From CAYMWF01 sp964394085 [NCBI: uncultured Gemmatimonadota bacterium] (GTDB lineage Bacteria; GCA-2686955; CAYMWF01), in assembly GCA_964394085.1 (NCBI GenBank), contig CAYMWF010000017.1:12609-76608 (forward strand): a DNA stretch of 64,000 nucleotides, given 5' to 3'. Positions 9,661-18,590 of this stretch are shown here, one piece after another. Under the pieces are notes generated by a model. It ran no database searches and was not told the origin of the DNA. It saw only the letters and a program-made list of their open reading frames with translations. The translations under genes were made by a program, and so were the position numbers. Each line of letters begins with the position of its first letter. Position 1 is the stretch's first letter.

Positions 9661-10989
9661 ATGAAAAAAACACAGACCGGAAACTCAGGCCCGAAGTCAA
9701 TCATCAAAAAGACATACCTGATCTTCTTCTGCTCTCTGGCGGCTCTCTGCCTGCTGGCGGGAAAAACGGAAAACCGGGCGTACGGATACGTGGAGGGGGC
9801 GGGAGAGATGGAAAACCGGGCATACGGATACGCGGATGGGGCGGAAGCGACCGAAAACCGGGCATACGGATACGCGGATGGGGCGGAAGCGACCGAAAAC
9901 CGGGCATACGGATACCGCTCGAGGGCGGAATCTGCGGATTCGTTCAAGACGCTCTACGAGCGGGTGGATGATCTGGCCGAGCTTCCCTACTTCGAGCTGG
10001 ACGGGGAGGGCAGGCTGGCGCTGGCCCAGCCGGACCTGGCTCCTTTCGTCGATGCGCACACCCACCTCGCCCTCTCGTACCTTCGGAGCGAAACAGTGGA
10101 TCTCATGGCGGAGCACCCGGAGACCGAATTCTACCTGCCGATGTCGAGCCCGCTCGACCTGGATATCTACGTGAATAAGAACTTCGAGTTTTCATCTCTC
10201 TGGCGGATGAAACTCGATCTCTCCTTCATGAGCTTCATCTCGGCCGGAATGAGGCGCACTCACACCGTCCCCAACATCATCAAAGACATGGACAGGCTGG
10301 GCATCGCCATATCCCTCCTGCTGCCGATCGACGCGCCGGTTCTCTCGAAAAATGCTGAAACCTATCTCGAAATAGCGGAGACCACCTCCCGTCTCGTGAG
10401 CCTCGGGTCGGTCCACCCCTTCGCCCCCGGTTTGGTGAAGAAGCTGGAGCGGCAGAGATCCCGCGGCGCCCTGGGCGTCAAGATGCACCCGATGGCCCAG
10501 ATAATCCCGCCCGAGCATCCAAAGTCCCTGAAACTCTACCGGGAATGCGCGGAGCTCGGTCTTCCGGTGCTGTGGCACTGCGGTCCGGTGGGCATCGAGA
10601 CGAAGGGGGGAAGGAAACGCTGCCAGCTCCGCCGTTATGTCGAGGCGGTGAGCAAGTGTCCCCGAACCTGTTTCATCCTCGGACACGCCGGCGCCCTGCA
10701 GCTGGACGAGGCTCTCGAAATCGCCCGCGGCAATCCGAACATCTACATGGAACTTGCAAGCCAGTCCCTCCCCGGCATCCGCCGTATCCTCGACGAAATC
10801 GACCCGTCGCGGATCCTGTTCGGCTCCGACTGGCCCTTCTACAGCCAGGCGATTTCGCTCGCCAAGGTGCTCATCGCCACCGAGGGCCGCCCACACACCC
10901 GCAGGCTGGTGCTGAGGGAAAACGCCGAGCGCCTCTTCGGGCTCGACGCCGAGGCGGCCTGGGCGTCCCGCGAGCTTCCCCGGCCCTGA
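9661..10989 (+). CDS. Amidohydrolase-family (COG2159-like) metal-dependent hydrolase, exported or membrane-anchored
   Basis: This 442-residue protein has an N-terminal hydrophobic segment (YLIFFCSLAALCLLAG, about residues 19-34) suggesting export or membrane anchoring. Residues 37-92 are four tandem 14-residue repeats built on ENRAYGY. The TIM-barrel amidohydrolase domain runs from about 120 to the end. It shows the metal-ligand HxH in DAHTHL, a Lys/His in VKMHP, His in WHCGP and GHAG, and Asp in FGSDWP. These match the amidohydrolase 2 superfamily, whose members are decarboxylases or hydrolases of small aromatic or lactone substrates; the substrate is not predictable. The ATG at 9661 follows AGGAAAG with long spacing. 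An upstream extension of the frame into the CHAT gene is a shadow. It lies 17 bp after the CHAT gene. Confidence 0.82.
   Translation: MKKTQTGNSGPKSIIKKTYLIFFCSLAALCLLAGKTENRAYGYVEGAGEMENRAYGYADGAEATENRAYGYADGAEATENRAYGYRSRAESADSFKTLYERVDDLAELPYFELDGEGRLALAQPDLAPFVDAHTHLALSYLRSETVDLMAEHPETEFYLPMSSPLDLDIYVNKNFEFSSLWRMKLDLSFMSFISAGMRRTHTVPNIIKDMDRLGIAISLLLPIDAPVLSKNAETYLEIAETTSRLVSLGSVHPFAPGLVKKLERQRSRGALGVKMHPMAQIIPPEHPKSLKLYRECAELGLPVLWHCGPVGIETKGGRKRCQLRRYVEAVSKCPRTCFILGHAGALQLDEALEIARGNPNIYMELASQSLPGIRRILDEIDPSRILFGSDWPFYSQAISLAKVLIATEGRPHTRRLVLRENAERLFGLDAEAAWASRELPRP
9769..9936 (+). repeat. 42-bp in-frame minisatellite in the amidohydrolase
   Basis: There are four units of 42 bp encoding ENRAYGY plus seven variable residues. 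The second and third units are identical in protein. The repeat lies just after the hydrophobic segment, before the catalytic barrel. Confidence 0.9.
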
Positions 10990-11049
10990 TCCATTTCTCC
11001 ACGTGGGGAAAATCACAGTCGGGAAACGGCAACATCATCCCGGGAAGGA

Positions 11050-11349
11050 GAACACGTGTTCCAGGCGCAGCCGACAGGAAAGAGGAACACGTGTTCCAGG
11101 AGCAGCCGACAGGAAAGAGGAACACGTGTTCCAGGAGCAGCTGACAGGAAAGAGGAACACGTGTTCCAGGAGCAGCCGACCGGAAAGAGGAACACGTGTT
11201 CCAGACGCAGCCGACCGGAAAGAGGAACACGTGTTCCAGGAGCAGCCGACAGGAAAGAGGAACACGTGTTCCAGGAGCAGCTGACAGGAAAGAGGAACAC
11301 GTGTTCCAGACGCAGCCGACCGGAAAGAGGAACACGTGTTCCGGGCGCA
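11050..11349. repeat. Nine-copy 35-bp tandem array, each unit with the palindrome GGAACACGTGTTCC
   Basis: The 10-mer AACACGTGTT recurs at 11051, 11086, 11121, 11156, 11191, 11226, 11261, 11296 and 11331, exactly every 35 bp. Eight of nine units carry the full 14-bp palindrome; the first has GAACACGTGTTCC. The 21 bp between palindromes vary at only a few positions (AGGAGCAG or AGACGCAG; CCGACA, CTGACA or CCGACC), so there are no unique spacers. The array fills the gap between two convergent genes (stops at 10989 and 11562). No coding role is likely because 35 is not a multiple of three and every frame happens to stay open. Confidence 0.95.
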
Positions 11350-11561
11350 GCATCCGGGCATAGCTGATGATGGTACACTGAGTCCGAAAACAAGGTTCAA
11401 ATCCACCCCGATCGTTTTGAAGAAAAAATACACGCACTCCTCAGCGGAAAAGGAGCATCCGATTCACGGTTCCGGAGAATCGACCGGCGGGGATACCTGA
11501 AAATGTGCTTCCCCGGCCGGGTCAAAGCTCCTTGTATCCCAAAATTCAGAGGGTATCCGGC

Positions 11562-13100
11562 TCAGTAGACCGTGAAGCTGAACTGGGCCGCGTCGAGGAC
11601 GGTGTCGGGGTAGGTGCCCGCCTTGACCTCGTAGTCGTAAGTGCCCGTGGGGGCGGCGGTCGGGATGCCGTGGCTCACGGGGTGCTCGAGGACCATACCG
11701 TATCCGGCGAGCGGCGCCGTAATGGGGCCGAGAACCGGGTTCCCTGAATAGGGCTGCCCGTTCGGGAGGGTCACGTCGGCCCAGACATCCACCGTCAGCG
11801 GCGTTCCGTGATAGTTGATGAGACTCCCCGCGTAGGAAAGGGTTCCGCCGCGCGGGACCGAGGTTTCCTCCGGAGCGGCGTGAACGTTCAGCTCGTTCGA
11901 GGTGTCGGGAACGGCGAGCTCCATGATCGTGGCCATGGCCGCCTGCAGGGTTCCGGTCATCAGGTCGAAGTCGCAGTTGGCGACGATGTCGTCGTCGGAG
12001 TGGTAGTAGGGGTTCCAGTGGCTGGTGGCGCGCTCGATGCCGAATATGGCCGGATATCCATAGTACCAGAAATAGTAGTGATCGCTCCCCCACATGTCGG
12101 GGTCGATGACCTTGTATCCGGTGACGTTCGTGTAGAGGGAAGCATTGGCGATCATCCTGTCCGCCATCGACTTGGACTGGCTCTGGTAGTCGGCGTATAC
12201 TTCGATGTCGCGGGCGTTGGTGTCTTTGTATGCGGTCATGTCGAGATTCAAAGCGCCTCGAATATCCATTCCTGAATAATAGGCATCCCGAACCCAGTAG
12301 TAGCTTCCGTACAGGCCCTGTTCCTCGCCCGTGAAGCAGATGAATTTGATCGTGCAGTCGAACTCGCACTTGCTCAGGATCTCGGCGGCGAGGAGCACCG
12401 AACCGGAACCGCTGCCGTTGTCGTCGGCGCCGGGAGCCCAGTTATAGGGATCATTGTAGGTTATCGAATCGAGATGACCGCAGAGCACGTACACCCGGTC
12501 CGGGTAAACCGCTCCCACCCGGGTTCCGACAATGTTCCGCCAGTCTTCGCCGTCGTACGTGTATTCAAAAAACTCTGTATCGAGACCGAGCCTCTGAAAC
12601 TCATCATAGGCGTACGCCTCGGCATCCCGGCATTTGTTGGAGTAGGAATAGCGGGACTCGAAGTCCTGGAGTTCCTGCACCTTGTCCTCGCATCGTGTAT
12701 CGTTGATGTATGACACCACGGCATTGATGAAATCGCTGTACGCATCGTATCCGGATTCCTCCGCCGGCGCTTCCGCCGCCTGCCTTCCGTTCATCGAAGC
12801 AGCAAGGGCCCGTGCTTCTTCAAGGCCGCCGAAGAACCGTGCAGTCATGGCGCCCCGGGCGGAAAGCGTCTCTGCTTCGTCCGGAGCGAGAAGCAGCAGT
12901 CGGCCGCGGCCGGCCCTCGCCGAAAAAACGTCCTCCGGCAACCCTTCCAACAGGGGATCGAGTTCCGTCAGCGGCGGCGCCTGCACGAAGTAAGGCTGCC
13001 GGTAGCCGGTATCATCGATTTCAGCCGCGGTGATATCGCCCGCCATCCCGAGTGCCGCGAAGGATGCCATGATGGCCAGCGCGAGTGTCAAAGCTCTCAT
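11562..13100 (-). CDS. Secreted M28-family zinc peptidase
   Basis: This 512-residue protein has a signal peptide (LTLALAIMASFAALGMAG). After a pro-region of about 110 residues comes an M28 aminopeptidase domain with its expected metal ligands in order. These are H and D in CGHLDS and GADDNGSGS (bridging Asp), the catalytic and metal Glu pair in FTGEEQGLYGS, D in LNLDMTAY, and a late H in NPYYHSDDD. The last 110 residues are a beta-rich module (VTLPNGQPYSGNPVLGPITAPL) like the tails of the neighbouring C25 peptidase and the beta-helix proteins. AAGGAGAAGAACG precedes the ATG. The enzyme probably removes N-terminal amino acids from peptides outside the cell or in the periplasm. It converges on the tandem array, and its promoter must lie upstream of 13100. 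Confidence 0.92.
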   Translation of the reverse strand: MRALTLALAIMASFAALGMAGDITAAEIDDTGYRQPYFVQAPPLTELDPLLEGLPEDVFSARAGRGRLLLLAPDEAETLSARGAMTARFFGGLEEARALAASMNGRQAAEAPAEESGYDAYSDFINAVVSYINDTRCEDKVQELQDFESRYSYSNKCRDAEAYAYDEFQRLGLDTEFFEYTYDGEDWRNIVGTRVGAVYPDRVYVLCGHLDSITYNDPYNWAPGADDNGSGSGSVLLAAEILSKCEFDCTIKFICFTGEEQGLYGSYYWVRDAYYSGMDIRGALNLDMTAYKDTNARDIEVYADYQSQSKSMADRMIANASLYTNVTGYKVIDPDMWGSDHYYFWYYGYPAIFGIERATSHWNPYYHSDDDIVANCDFDLMTGTLQAAMATIMELAVPDTSNELNVHAAPEETSVPRGGTLSYAGSLINYHGTPLTVDVWADVTLPNGQPYSGNPVLGPITAPLAGYGMVLEHPVSHGIPTAAPTGTYDYEVKAGTYPDTVLDAAQFSFTVY

Positions 13101-13499
13101 CGTTCTTCTCCTTGTTTCTCACCGGTACCGCCGGACCGGGAAGCCCGCCGGAGAATCATGCACGCGAGGTCGCCGTGCATCGATCCTTCGAGAATTATAA
13201 CCCGTGAACGCATCCATCCCCGGGAATTAATGCAACATTTTACTGTTTCGTCCCGTGACGGCCGCCGCCGCCCGGTGTTTACGCTGTCGATCAAGGACGG
13301 CGCTCCCTCTGAACGGAGGTTGACAGCGACGGGCAAGGGAACTATTATTATTGTAATGACTGCTTAATCCACCATTCCCCTTACATATGGTTCGCCGCCG
13401 ATGGTACCGCGCGTACGGTATCTTCTGCGGCTGCACACGCACTTCGGACCGGGCGGCACCGGCAACGGCGCCGGTTTATCGCGCCGGCCCGGGATACGT
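13101..13499. other. Intergenic region upstream of the M28 peptidase
   Basis: No gene was recognised on either strand. It must hold the minus-strand promoter of the peptidase. A locally AT-rich patch (13335-13375, with repeated att/tat) is the only obvious compositional feature. Confidence 0.4.
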
Positions 13500-13925
13500 C
13501 AAACAGGAGGTTTGATGAGACCGAATTATACGCCGCGTTCCGCCATCGCCTGACAGGGGACGACGCCCCGCCCGGATTTCCAGCCGGGAATCCGGGTCGA
13601 GCCGGTGAGGACGGAAGCACACCTACCGGTGGAAGGTGGGGAAACCCGCCTTACAGTGGCCGCCACAATCCGGCCGGATAACCGATCACTGACCCGCCCT
13701 TTCAGGCGGCGGGCAGGGAGTCCGGCCGGGGAAAAGCGGTCGAGGTCCGGATCCGGGGATTGAACAGGCCCCGGTGAAGCTGGAACCGGAAGTAATCGCC
13801 CTCCCGAGAAGAGGGCGGTGAACCGGTCACTGCCCGCTCCGAGCCCGGAGCCCCCGCTCCGCGGGGGAAGAATAAACGGAACCCTGGCTTCCCGTTCGGC
13901 AGACAAAACCGAAACGAGGAGGTCA
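13500..13925 (+). ncRNA. Candidate GC-rich structured RNA or leader of the RNHCP gene (unknown class)
   Basis: This 400-bp stretch has no convincing ORF but many local hairpins. GGTGGG-GAAA-CCCGCC forms a GNRA tetraloop. CGCCCTC pairs with GAGGGCG around 13800-13820, and CCCCCGC pairs with GCGGGGG around 13851-13867. CCGGT...ACCGG occurs near 13600-13635. A strong AGGAGG precedes a 12-codon ORF (13515-13553, MRPNYTPRSAIA), which could be a leader peptide. It was compared by eye with RNase P RNA, tmRNA, SRP RNA and group II intron domain V, and no match was found. Strand is assumed from the downstream gene. Some hairpins are expected by chance in such GC-rich DNA. Confidence 0.3.
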
Positions 13926-13929
13926 GGGC

Positions 13930-14253
13930 GTGAGCAGAACGCAGGAAAACACAGGGTTCATATGCGAGCACTGCGGTGCCCGCGTGGAACAGGTCACGAA
14001 CGGAAGCTACCGGAATCATTGTCCGGTCTGCCTCTATTCGAAACATGTGGACGAGACGCCGGGCGACAGGAGTCACGACTGCCGCGGCCTCATGGCGCCC
14101 GTGGCGTTGAAATTCAAGAGCGGCAAGGGGTTCCAGGTCGTCCACCGGTGCCTCTCATGCGGCGAGAAGCGGGTGAACCGGGTGGCGGAACGCACCCGGC
14201 AGCCGGATGATCCAGAGCGTCTTGCGACGCTCTCCACCGCTGCGTGGAGGTAA
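13930..14253 (+). CDS. RNHCP-domain zinc-ribbon protein
   Basis: This 107-residue protein starts at GTG 13930, preceded by GAGGAGG nine bases upstream. It contains CEHCG at residues 13-17, RNHCPVCLYSKHVD around 38-51 (the signature that names the RNHCP family), a conserved histidine region (GDRSHDCRG), and CLSCG near 84. The paired CxxC motifs suggest one or two zinc ribbons. The family is small, cytoplasmic and without a known function. The gene stands alone and is terminated by the hairpin at 14302. The GC-rich region directly upstream could be its 5' leader. Confidence 0.88.
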   Translation: MSRTQENTGFICEHCGARVEQVTNGSYRNHCPVCLYSKHVDETPGDRSHDCRGLMAPVALKFKSGKGFQVVHRCLSCGEKRVNRVAERTRQPDDPERLATLSTAAWR

Positions 14254-14301
14254 ACGGCGTCCGGTACTCCGGTTGTCGCTTGATCGATAAGATAAAACAA
14301 A

Positions 14302-14333
14302 ATCCCGGCGAGCGCCGCAGCGTTCGCCGGGAT
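14302..14333. terminator. Bidirectional rho-independent terminator
   Basis: The perfect 10-bp stem ATCCCGGCGA / TCGCCGGGAT has a 12-base loop. On the plus strand it is followed by GCTTTTT, and on the minus strand by TTTTGTTTTATC. It lies between the convergent RNHCP gene (stop 14253) and C25 peptidase gene (stop 14362), so it can serve both. Confidence 0.9.
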
Positions 14334-14361
14334 GCTTTTTCCGGGATACGGATTCCTGATC

Positions 14362-16713
14362 TCAGTCCGAGGTCACCTCCACTTCGAAACTCGCCGAAGC
14401 GGCAACGAAGCTCGGATAGACACCCAGCTTGACCTCGCAGGTATAGGTTCCTTCGGGAGCATGGGCCGGCACATCCAAAACACGCTGCAGCGAGTAGGCC
14501 TGGCCCGGCACCAGAGTGGCCGCCGCGGGTCCGTCCACCGGGTTGCCCGGATACGGATCCCCGTTCGGAAGAGTCAGCTCGGTCCAGCCGTGGTAGCCTA
14601 CCGGCACATTCCCCTCGTTGGCCGCCGTCGCCGTATACCGGAGCTCGCCGGGCTTCACCACGGAGCCCGACTCCGGCACGGCGGCGATGCTCACATCGGC
14701 CTCGCCCGCCACCGAAACTTCCGTCTCGAAGGGGATCCGGTTCTGCGCGGTCACCGTCACCGACATCGCACCGGCCTCCGGCGCCGCCGGAAGCCACGCG
14801 CTTCCGTTCGCGGAAGTGAAGCCGGAAACCTGCATTCCATGCCCCTGCATGAGGCAGACATGCGCGTCGGGCACCGCCGCTCCCTCACCGTCGGAGACCC
14901 TGACCGTGTAGCACTGGGGGCCTTCGGGCACCGCCGCGGCGCAGGCCGCCTCGAGGGGCGCGGGATCATCGGTCCAGAGCGGAAGCGCCGGATCCCCGTT
15001 CAGGGTGAGCTCCAGCCAGATGAACTTGGAGTAGTCGTCCGAGGGATAGTAAAGGTCCTTGGAGCGGGCGAGGGCTTCTCCGGCCCGGTACCTGTTCTCC
15101 GCCGGATCCAGGAGGGAGCGCCACCAGAGCCGGTTGAACAGGCAGGAAAGCGTGGTCGTATAACCCGGATTATACCAGCCGTAGTGGGTATTGCCGTTGT
15201 AGGCGATGCCGGCGCCGTCCGGGTTGTGGGTCCAGGCTTCGCCGAAAGAGTCGTTCACCTGGATCGCGTTGGAGAAGCATCCCGGCGAGTAAGCCGTGCC
15301 GGCCCTGTCTCCGTTCCCCAGGGCCAGGAAATCCTCGTTGTACAGGTGCCAGCCGTGATTGACGCTGCCCACGCCGTGCGCCGTCGGACCCGCGTGATCC
15401 GAAAGGTTGACGAGGCAGGGACCCGACTCGAGAGCCGCCAGCGACTCCGCGAGATGATCGTTCCACATGCTGTCGTAGACTTTCCATACATCGTACCTGT
15501 CGGGGATATAGAGCAAATCGATGTCTTCGGCCATCTCCTCCGTGTGGGTGGCCGAATCGAAGTCGAAGGCGCCGAGGAAGACGGTGGGACCGAAGTCTTC
15601 GACGGGCGGATCCTTGATATACCCGAGGGTTCGGGACGTGAAGCGGGCGATGTCATCCTCATTCTCCACGGAGGCGCGGCCCACGAAAACCTCGTTCAGC
15701 CAGTCGCCGTCCAGGTCGGAGCAGTATGCATCGGAGCAGACGTTCTCGTTGAGGTATCTGTACATCTTGTACGGGATGTGCCCCGTGTCGCCCCCCAGGA
15801 GCAGCCAGAGCATGCCCCAGTGCTCGTGCGCCTCTTCGACGAAGGCGGCGATCTGGTCCGTGCGCCCGCCCTCGTAGGTATCATACACCCACTCGAGGGT
15901 GACGACGGTGTCGCGGAGGCCGGCCTTCATGTGCCACCCGGCGAGGTCGCGCCATGCGGGAGCGAGGGATGCGGGCGCCAGGATAACGTGATCGTACCTG
16001 CCCGTGGGCAGGTCGAGTCCCCCTTCGGCTTCATATGCCGGGAGCGCCACCGCACCCGGATTCACCGCCGATGCCGCCAGCCGGGCGGCAACGGTGCGGC
16101 GTCCCGGTTCGCTGAGGTTGCATCCCCTGATCGCTTTATCGTCGGCGACGCATTCAACGGTGAAAGTCACCTTCGAAGCCACGGCAAGCTCTCCCGTAAC
16201 GGGATTGAACCGCACCGGGCGGACACGGACCCGGGCCATCCTCTGCCCGGCGAGGTCGCATCCTTCCAGGAGGGTCGCCGTTTCAGCGGGATAGTATCGA
16301 TCCGCTCCGTATACGGCGTCGCTTTTCGCAAAGACGGGATCTCCCGCCTCTCCCGGCCTGGCATGGCTGATCGTTTTCGGATCGGTGACGGGCGATATAT
16401 CGAAGGTCCCCTGCAGCGGGTGCCATTCCGCGCCGTCCACGCGCACCCGGTGCGCCGCCGCGCCGGCGGGGAGCAGGACATTGACATCCCGGTAGGGCAG
16501 CGCGGGCGTCCCCGGTATCATCTCGTGGGGCAGCCCCCCCAGAAACGGGACGTCCATCCCCCCGGCCGTTCTGAAGTCGAGATCGAGCAGTGAAAATTCG
16601 ACCGCGGCCGTGATTTCGTCGACCGGAGCCGCGGTCGCCGCAGCGGCGAGAATGATCAGCGCGCCGAGCGCAGCGCCGATCCGCGTTCGGGTTTTCAGTG
16701 AACGAAAAGTCAT
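14362..16713 (-). CDS. Secreted C25-family (gingipain-like) cysteine peptidase
   Basis: This is a 783-residue protein. The ATG at 16713 follows GAGAGGGGAAACA; a longer frame to 16782 is less likely. A signal peptide is present (RIGAALGALIILAAAATAA). Residues about 30-220 resemble the C25 propeptide (LPHEMIPGTPALPYRDVNVLLP...). The catalytic domain has LLLGGDTGHIPY and SDLDGDWLNEVFVGR, His in NLSDHAG and the nucleophile in SPGCFSNAI. In gingipains these positions read NHGGHG and SxACxT, so the active-site surroundings differ, but the His-then-Cys order is kept. The tail (LTLPNGDPYPGNPVDGPAAATL) is the same module as in the M28 peptidase. In Bacteroidota, C25 peptidases reach the surface through T9SS and process other surface proteins. 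Confidence 0.88.
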   Translation of the reverse strand: MTFRSLKTRTRIGAALGALIILAAAATAAPVDEITAAVEFSLLDLDFRTAGGMDVPFLGGLPHEMIPGTPALPYRDVNVLLPAGAAAHRVRVDGAEWHPLQGTFDISPVTDPKTISHARPGEAGDPVFAKSDAVYGADRYYPAETATLLEGCDLAGQRMARVRVRPVRFNPVTGELAVASKVTFTVECVADDKAIRGCNLSEPGRRTVAARLAASAVNPGAVALPAYEAEGGLDLPTGRYDHVILAPASLAPAWRDLAGWHMKAGLRDTVVTLEWVYDTYEGGRTDQIAAFVEEAHEHWGMLWLLLGGDTGHIPYKMYRYLNENVCSDAYCSDLDGDWLNEVFVGRASVENEDDIARFTSRTLGYIKDPPVEDFGPTVFLGAFDFDSATHTEEMAEDIDLLYIPDRYDVWKVYDSMWNDHLAESLAALESGPCLVNLSDHAGPTAHGVGSVNHGWHLYNEDFLALGNGDRAGTAYSPGCFSNAIQVNDSFGEAWTHNPDGAGIAYNGNTHYGWYNPGYTTTLSCLFNRLWWRSLLDPAENRYRAGEALARSKDLYYPSDDYSKFIWLELTLNGDPALPLWTDDPAPLEAACAAAVPEGPQCYTVRVSDGEGAAVPDAHVCLMQGHGMQVSGFTSANGSAWLPAAPEAGAMSVTVTAQNRIPFETEVSVAGEADVSIAAVPESGSVVKPGELRYTATAANEGNVPVGYHGWTELTLPNGDPYPGNPVDGPAAATLVPGQAYSLQRVLDVPAHAPEGTYTCEVKLGVYPSFVAASASFEVEVTSD

Positions 16714-16928
16714 TGTTTCCCCTCTCATGGTTTCGATTGTTGACGACATAAACAAGGTCGCGCCGGTGATACCTCCAGGCACCGCCGGCGACCCGGAATA
16801 GCAAGTGTAACCCGGTTTCAGGGATTTCTCATATCCGATGAGGGGGAAAAGGCGGATAAAACCGAAGCCGCGCAGGTCAAAACACAGAATCTCGACAGTT
16901 TCAGCGGTATATCCCTGTCGAAGTGAAA

Positions 16929-16959
16929 AACGGAGGGAACGCGGAACGATCCCTCCGTT
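16929..16959 (-). terminator. Rho-independent terminator of the CARDB gene
   Basis: The perfect 10-bp arms AACGGAGGGA and TCCCTCCGTT flank an 11-base loop. Read on the minus strand the stem is followed by TTTTTCAC. It lies about 50 bp after the stop codon at 17007. Confidence 0.85.
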
Positions 16960-17006
16960 AATGCCGTCATCCGATGCGGGAACGGTGAGCGGATCCGTGG
17001 TGCGGA

Positions 17007-18143
17007 TCAGCGTATTACTTCGACTCTGAACGTCGCACTCGAGATGAAGCTGCCGTTGTCATAGATCTCCACCTCGACGGTGTACCAGCCGAGGGGCGCG
17101 TAAGTCGGGACGAACAGATCAACCTGAGTCGATACTTCCTGGGCCGGCACGAGCGTGATATCGGCGCCCGAGTAGAGTGACCGGGTCAATGAAGCCGGAC
17201 CGGACACGACCATGAGCGCCTCGTCGAAGGAGGCCGGGTCTGACCCGTTGTTCACGACTCCGGCCGTGAAGGAAAGTATTTCCCCCAGCCCCACCGCGAA
17301 CGGGTAATCCTCCACGAACACCTCGAGCCCGCCTTCACCCAGAATCGTGAAAGGAAGCGAGTCGTAGTTGTTGGTCTCGTCCGACTCGGGCACGGCATCG
17401 AACTCGTCGAGCAGAGCGCCGATATAGTAGGAGCCCGGCGTCATATACCAGGGTACGCTCATACCGGAGTAGAGCGGCACGTCGTACACGCTTCCCGCCC
17501 CCAGCGATCCGACGAATTCGCGACCGCCTATGAGCAGTTGATCGCCGGTGGTGATGACAGGATCCTCGGAGATATAGAGACCCACGGAGAAACCGCCCGC
17601 ATCCTCGCCGCCCTGGTTACCCGCAACCACGCCGAGGAGGTCTCCTATAACCTCGCCGGGAAGCGCCTCTGCCGGGGCGGTAAACGAATCCACGTACAGG
17701 TCTGCGATGGCGGTTCCTATGTAAATGGGGAGCGAATCGTAGTTGTTCGTTTCATCCGATTCGGGCACCGCATCGAATTCGTCGAGGAGGACGCCGATGT
17801 AATAGTCGCCGGGCGTGAGATCCCCCGGAATCGACATACCGGCGTAGAGAGGTACGTCGTACACGCTTCCCGCCCCCAGCGATCCGACGAATTCGCGACC
17901 GCCGATGAGCAGACGATCGCCGGTGGTGATGACAGGATCCTCCGAGATATACAGGCCGACCGAGAAGCCGCCGGCGTCCTCGTCGCCCTGGTTACCCGCG
18001 ACGACGCCGAGTTGATCGCCTACCGCCTCGCCCGGTTCGGCCTGCGAGGGAGCGGTAAACGAATCCACATACAGATCGGGGAGTCCGAACGCCATGGTGG
18101 CCGAGCACACCAGCAACACGAAAATGGTGGATACGATCTTCAT
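17007..18143 (-). CDS. Secreted CARDB-repeat protein
   Basis: This 378-residue protein starts at ATG 18143, preceded by an excellent AAGGAGGTTACAG; the much longer open frame upstream is not coding. A signal peptide (STIFVLLVCSATMAFG) is followed by two CARDB domains of about 118 residues. They begin DLYVDSFTAP and contain GLYISEDPVITTGDxLLIGGREFVG and DEFDAVPESDETNNYDSLP. The two copies are nearly identical in DNA, so the duplication is recent. The remaining 110 residues form a third beta-sandwich with weak similarity to the tails of the neighbouring peptidases. CARDB domains are cell-adhesion-like Ig folds; the protein is probably a surface or matrix component without enzymatic activity. 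Confidence 0.85.
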   Translation of the reverse strand: MKIVSTIFVLLVCSATMAFGLPDLYVDSFTAPSQAEPGEAVGDQLGVVAGNQGDEDAGGFSVGLYISEDPVITTGDRLLIGGREFVGSLGAGSVYDVPLYAGMSIPGDLTPGDYYIGVLLDEFDAVPESDETNNYDSLPIYIGTAIADLYVDSFTAPAEALPGEVIGDLLGVVAGNQGGEDAGGFSVGLYISEDPVITTGDQLLIGGREFVGSLGAGSVYDVPLYSGMSVPWYMTPGSYYIGALLDEFDAVPESDETNNYDSLPFTILGEGGLEVFVEDYPFAVGLGEILSFTAGVVNNGSDPASFDEALMVVSGPASLTRSLYSGADITLVPAQEVSTQVDLFVPTYAPLGWYTVEVEIYDNGSFISSATFRVEVIR

Positions 18144-18395
18144 CTGTAACCTCCTTCTGCACGCCCGTACAGCTGTACGACGTGCGCCTTCGAGTATACC
18201 TGAATCGTTAATTCCGTTGGCCGGGTAAAGTATACCGGATACATGTGCTGCGATCAAATATATTCTGTCCGGTCGACGTGCTTGCCGCATGCCATCCATC
18301 ATTCGACCCGCAGCACCAACAGGTTCGACAGCTGGTTGCCTGCAAGAGCCTGAAACGGGTATGCCCGCACCGGGGTTACCGCCCGGGACGCTGGA

Positions 18396-18590
18396 GCAGG
18401 TGACATCCAGGCGGCCGGCGCCGTTCTCCGATCGCACGGTGATTCGTTTCCCCGGGAAGTCCGGCAACTCGGTTATATGTCCCATCGGCTGCCAGGATGG
18501 TATCGCCTTCGGAAGCGGTGGTGATCGCCTCCTGGAGATCGGCGTGATCATCCTGCACGTTGGTCACCGCTGCATCCCCCGTACCCGAAA
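18396..18590 (-). pseudogene. Frameshifted N-terminal fragment of a beta-helix protein
   Basis: One minus-strand frame (18472-18567) reads DDHADLQEAITTASEGDTILAADGTYN, and the next frame (18396-18476) continues FPGKRITVRSENGAGRLDVTC. Joined, they match the beta-helix N-cap of the 1691 protein (QAGIDASVDGDTVLVADGTY, then FEGRAISLLSENGPAATIIDC). No start, signal peptide or repeat rungs remain. It is a truncated relic of a lost paralogue, upstream of the CARDB gene and downstream of the intact beta-helix gene at 18833. Confidence 0.75.

Noticed and set aside
11050-11349. CRISPR array reading of the 35-bp repeats.
   Set aside because: The intervals between palindromes are near-identical, not unique spacers, and no cas gene was seen.
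11003-11393. Several overlapping frames of about 100-190 codons on both strands in the 35-bp array.
   Set aside because: They arise because the tandem unit has no stop codon in any frame; the protein sequences are pure translations of the repeat.
11385-11410. GGTTCAAATCC, like a tRNA T-loop.
   Set aside because: Arms around it do not pair as a T-stem and no acceptor or anticodon stem could be drawn.
13600-13640. Sequence near 13600 resembling group II intron domain V.
   Set aside because: Lacks the GNRA loop and the conserved bulge, and there is no reverse transcriptase gene.
18144-18551. Extended N-terminus for the CARDB gene.
   Set aside because: A strong ribosome-binding site and a signal peptide mark the start at 18143; the upstream frame covers the beta-helix relic.
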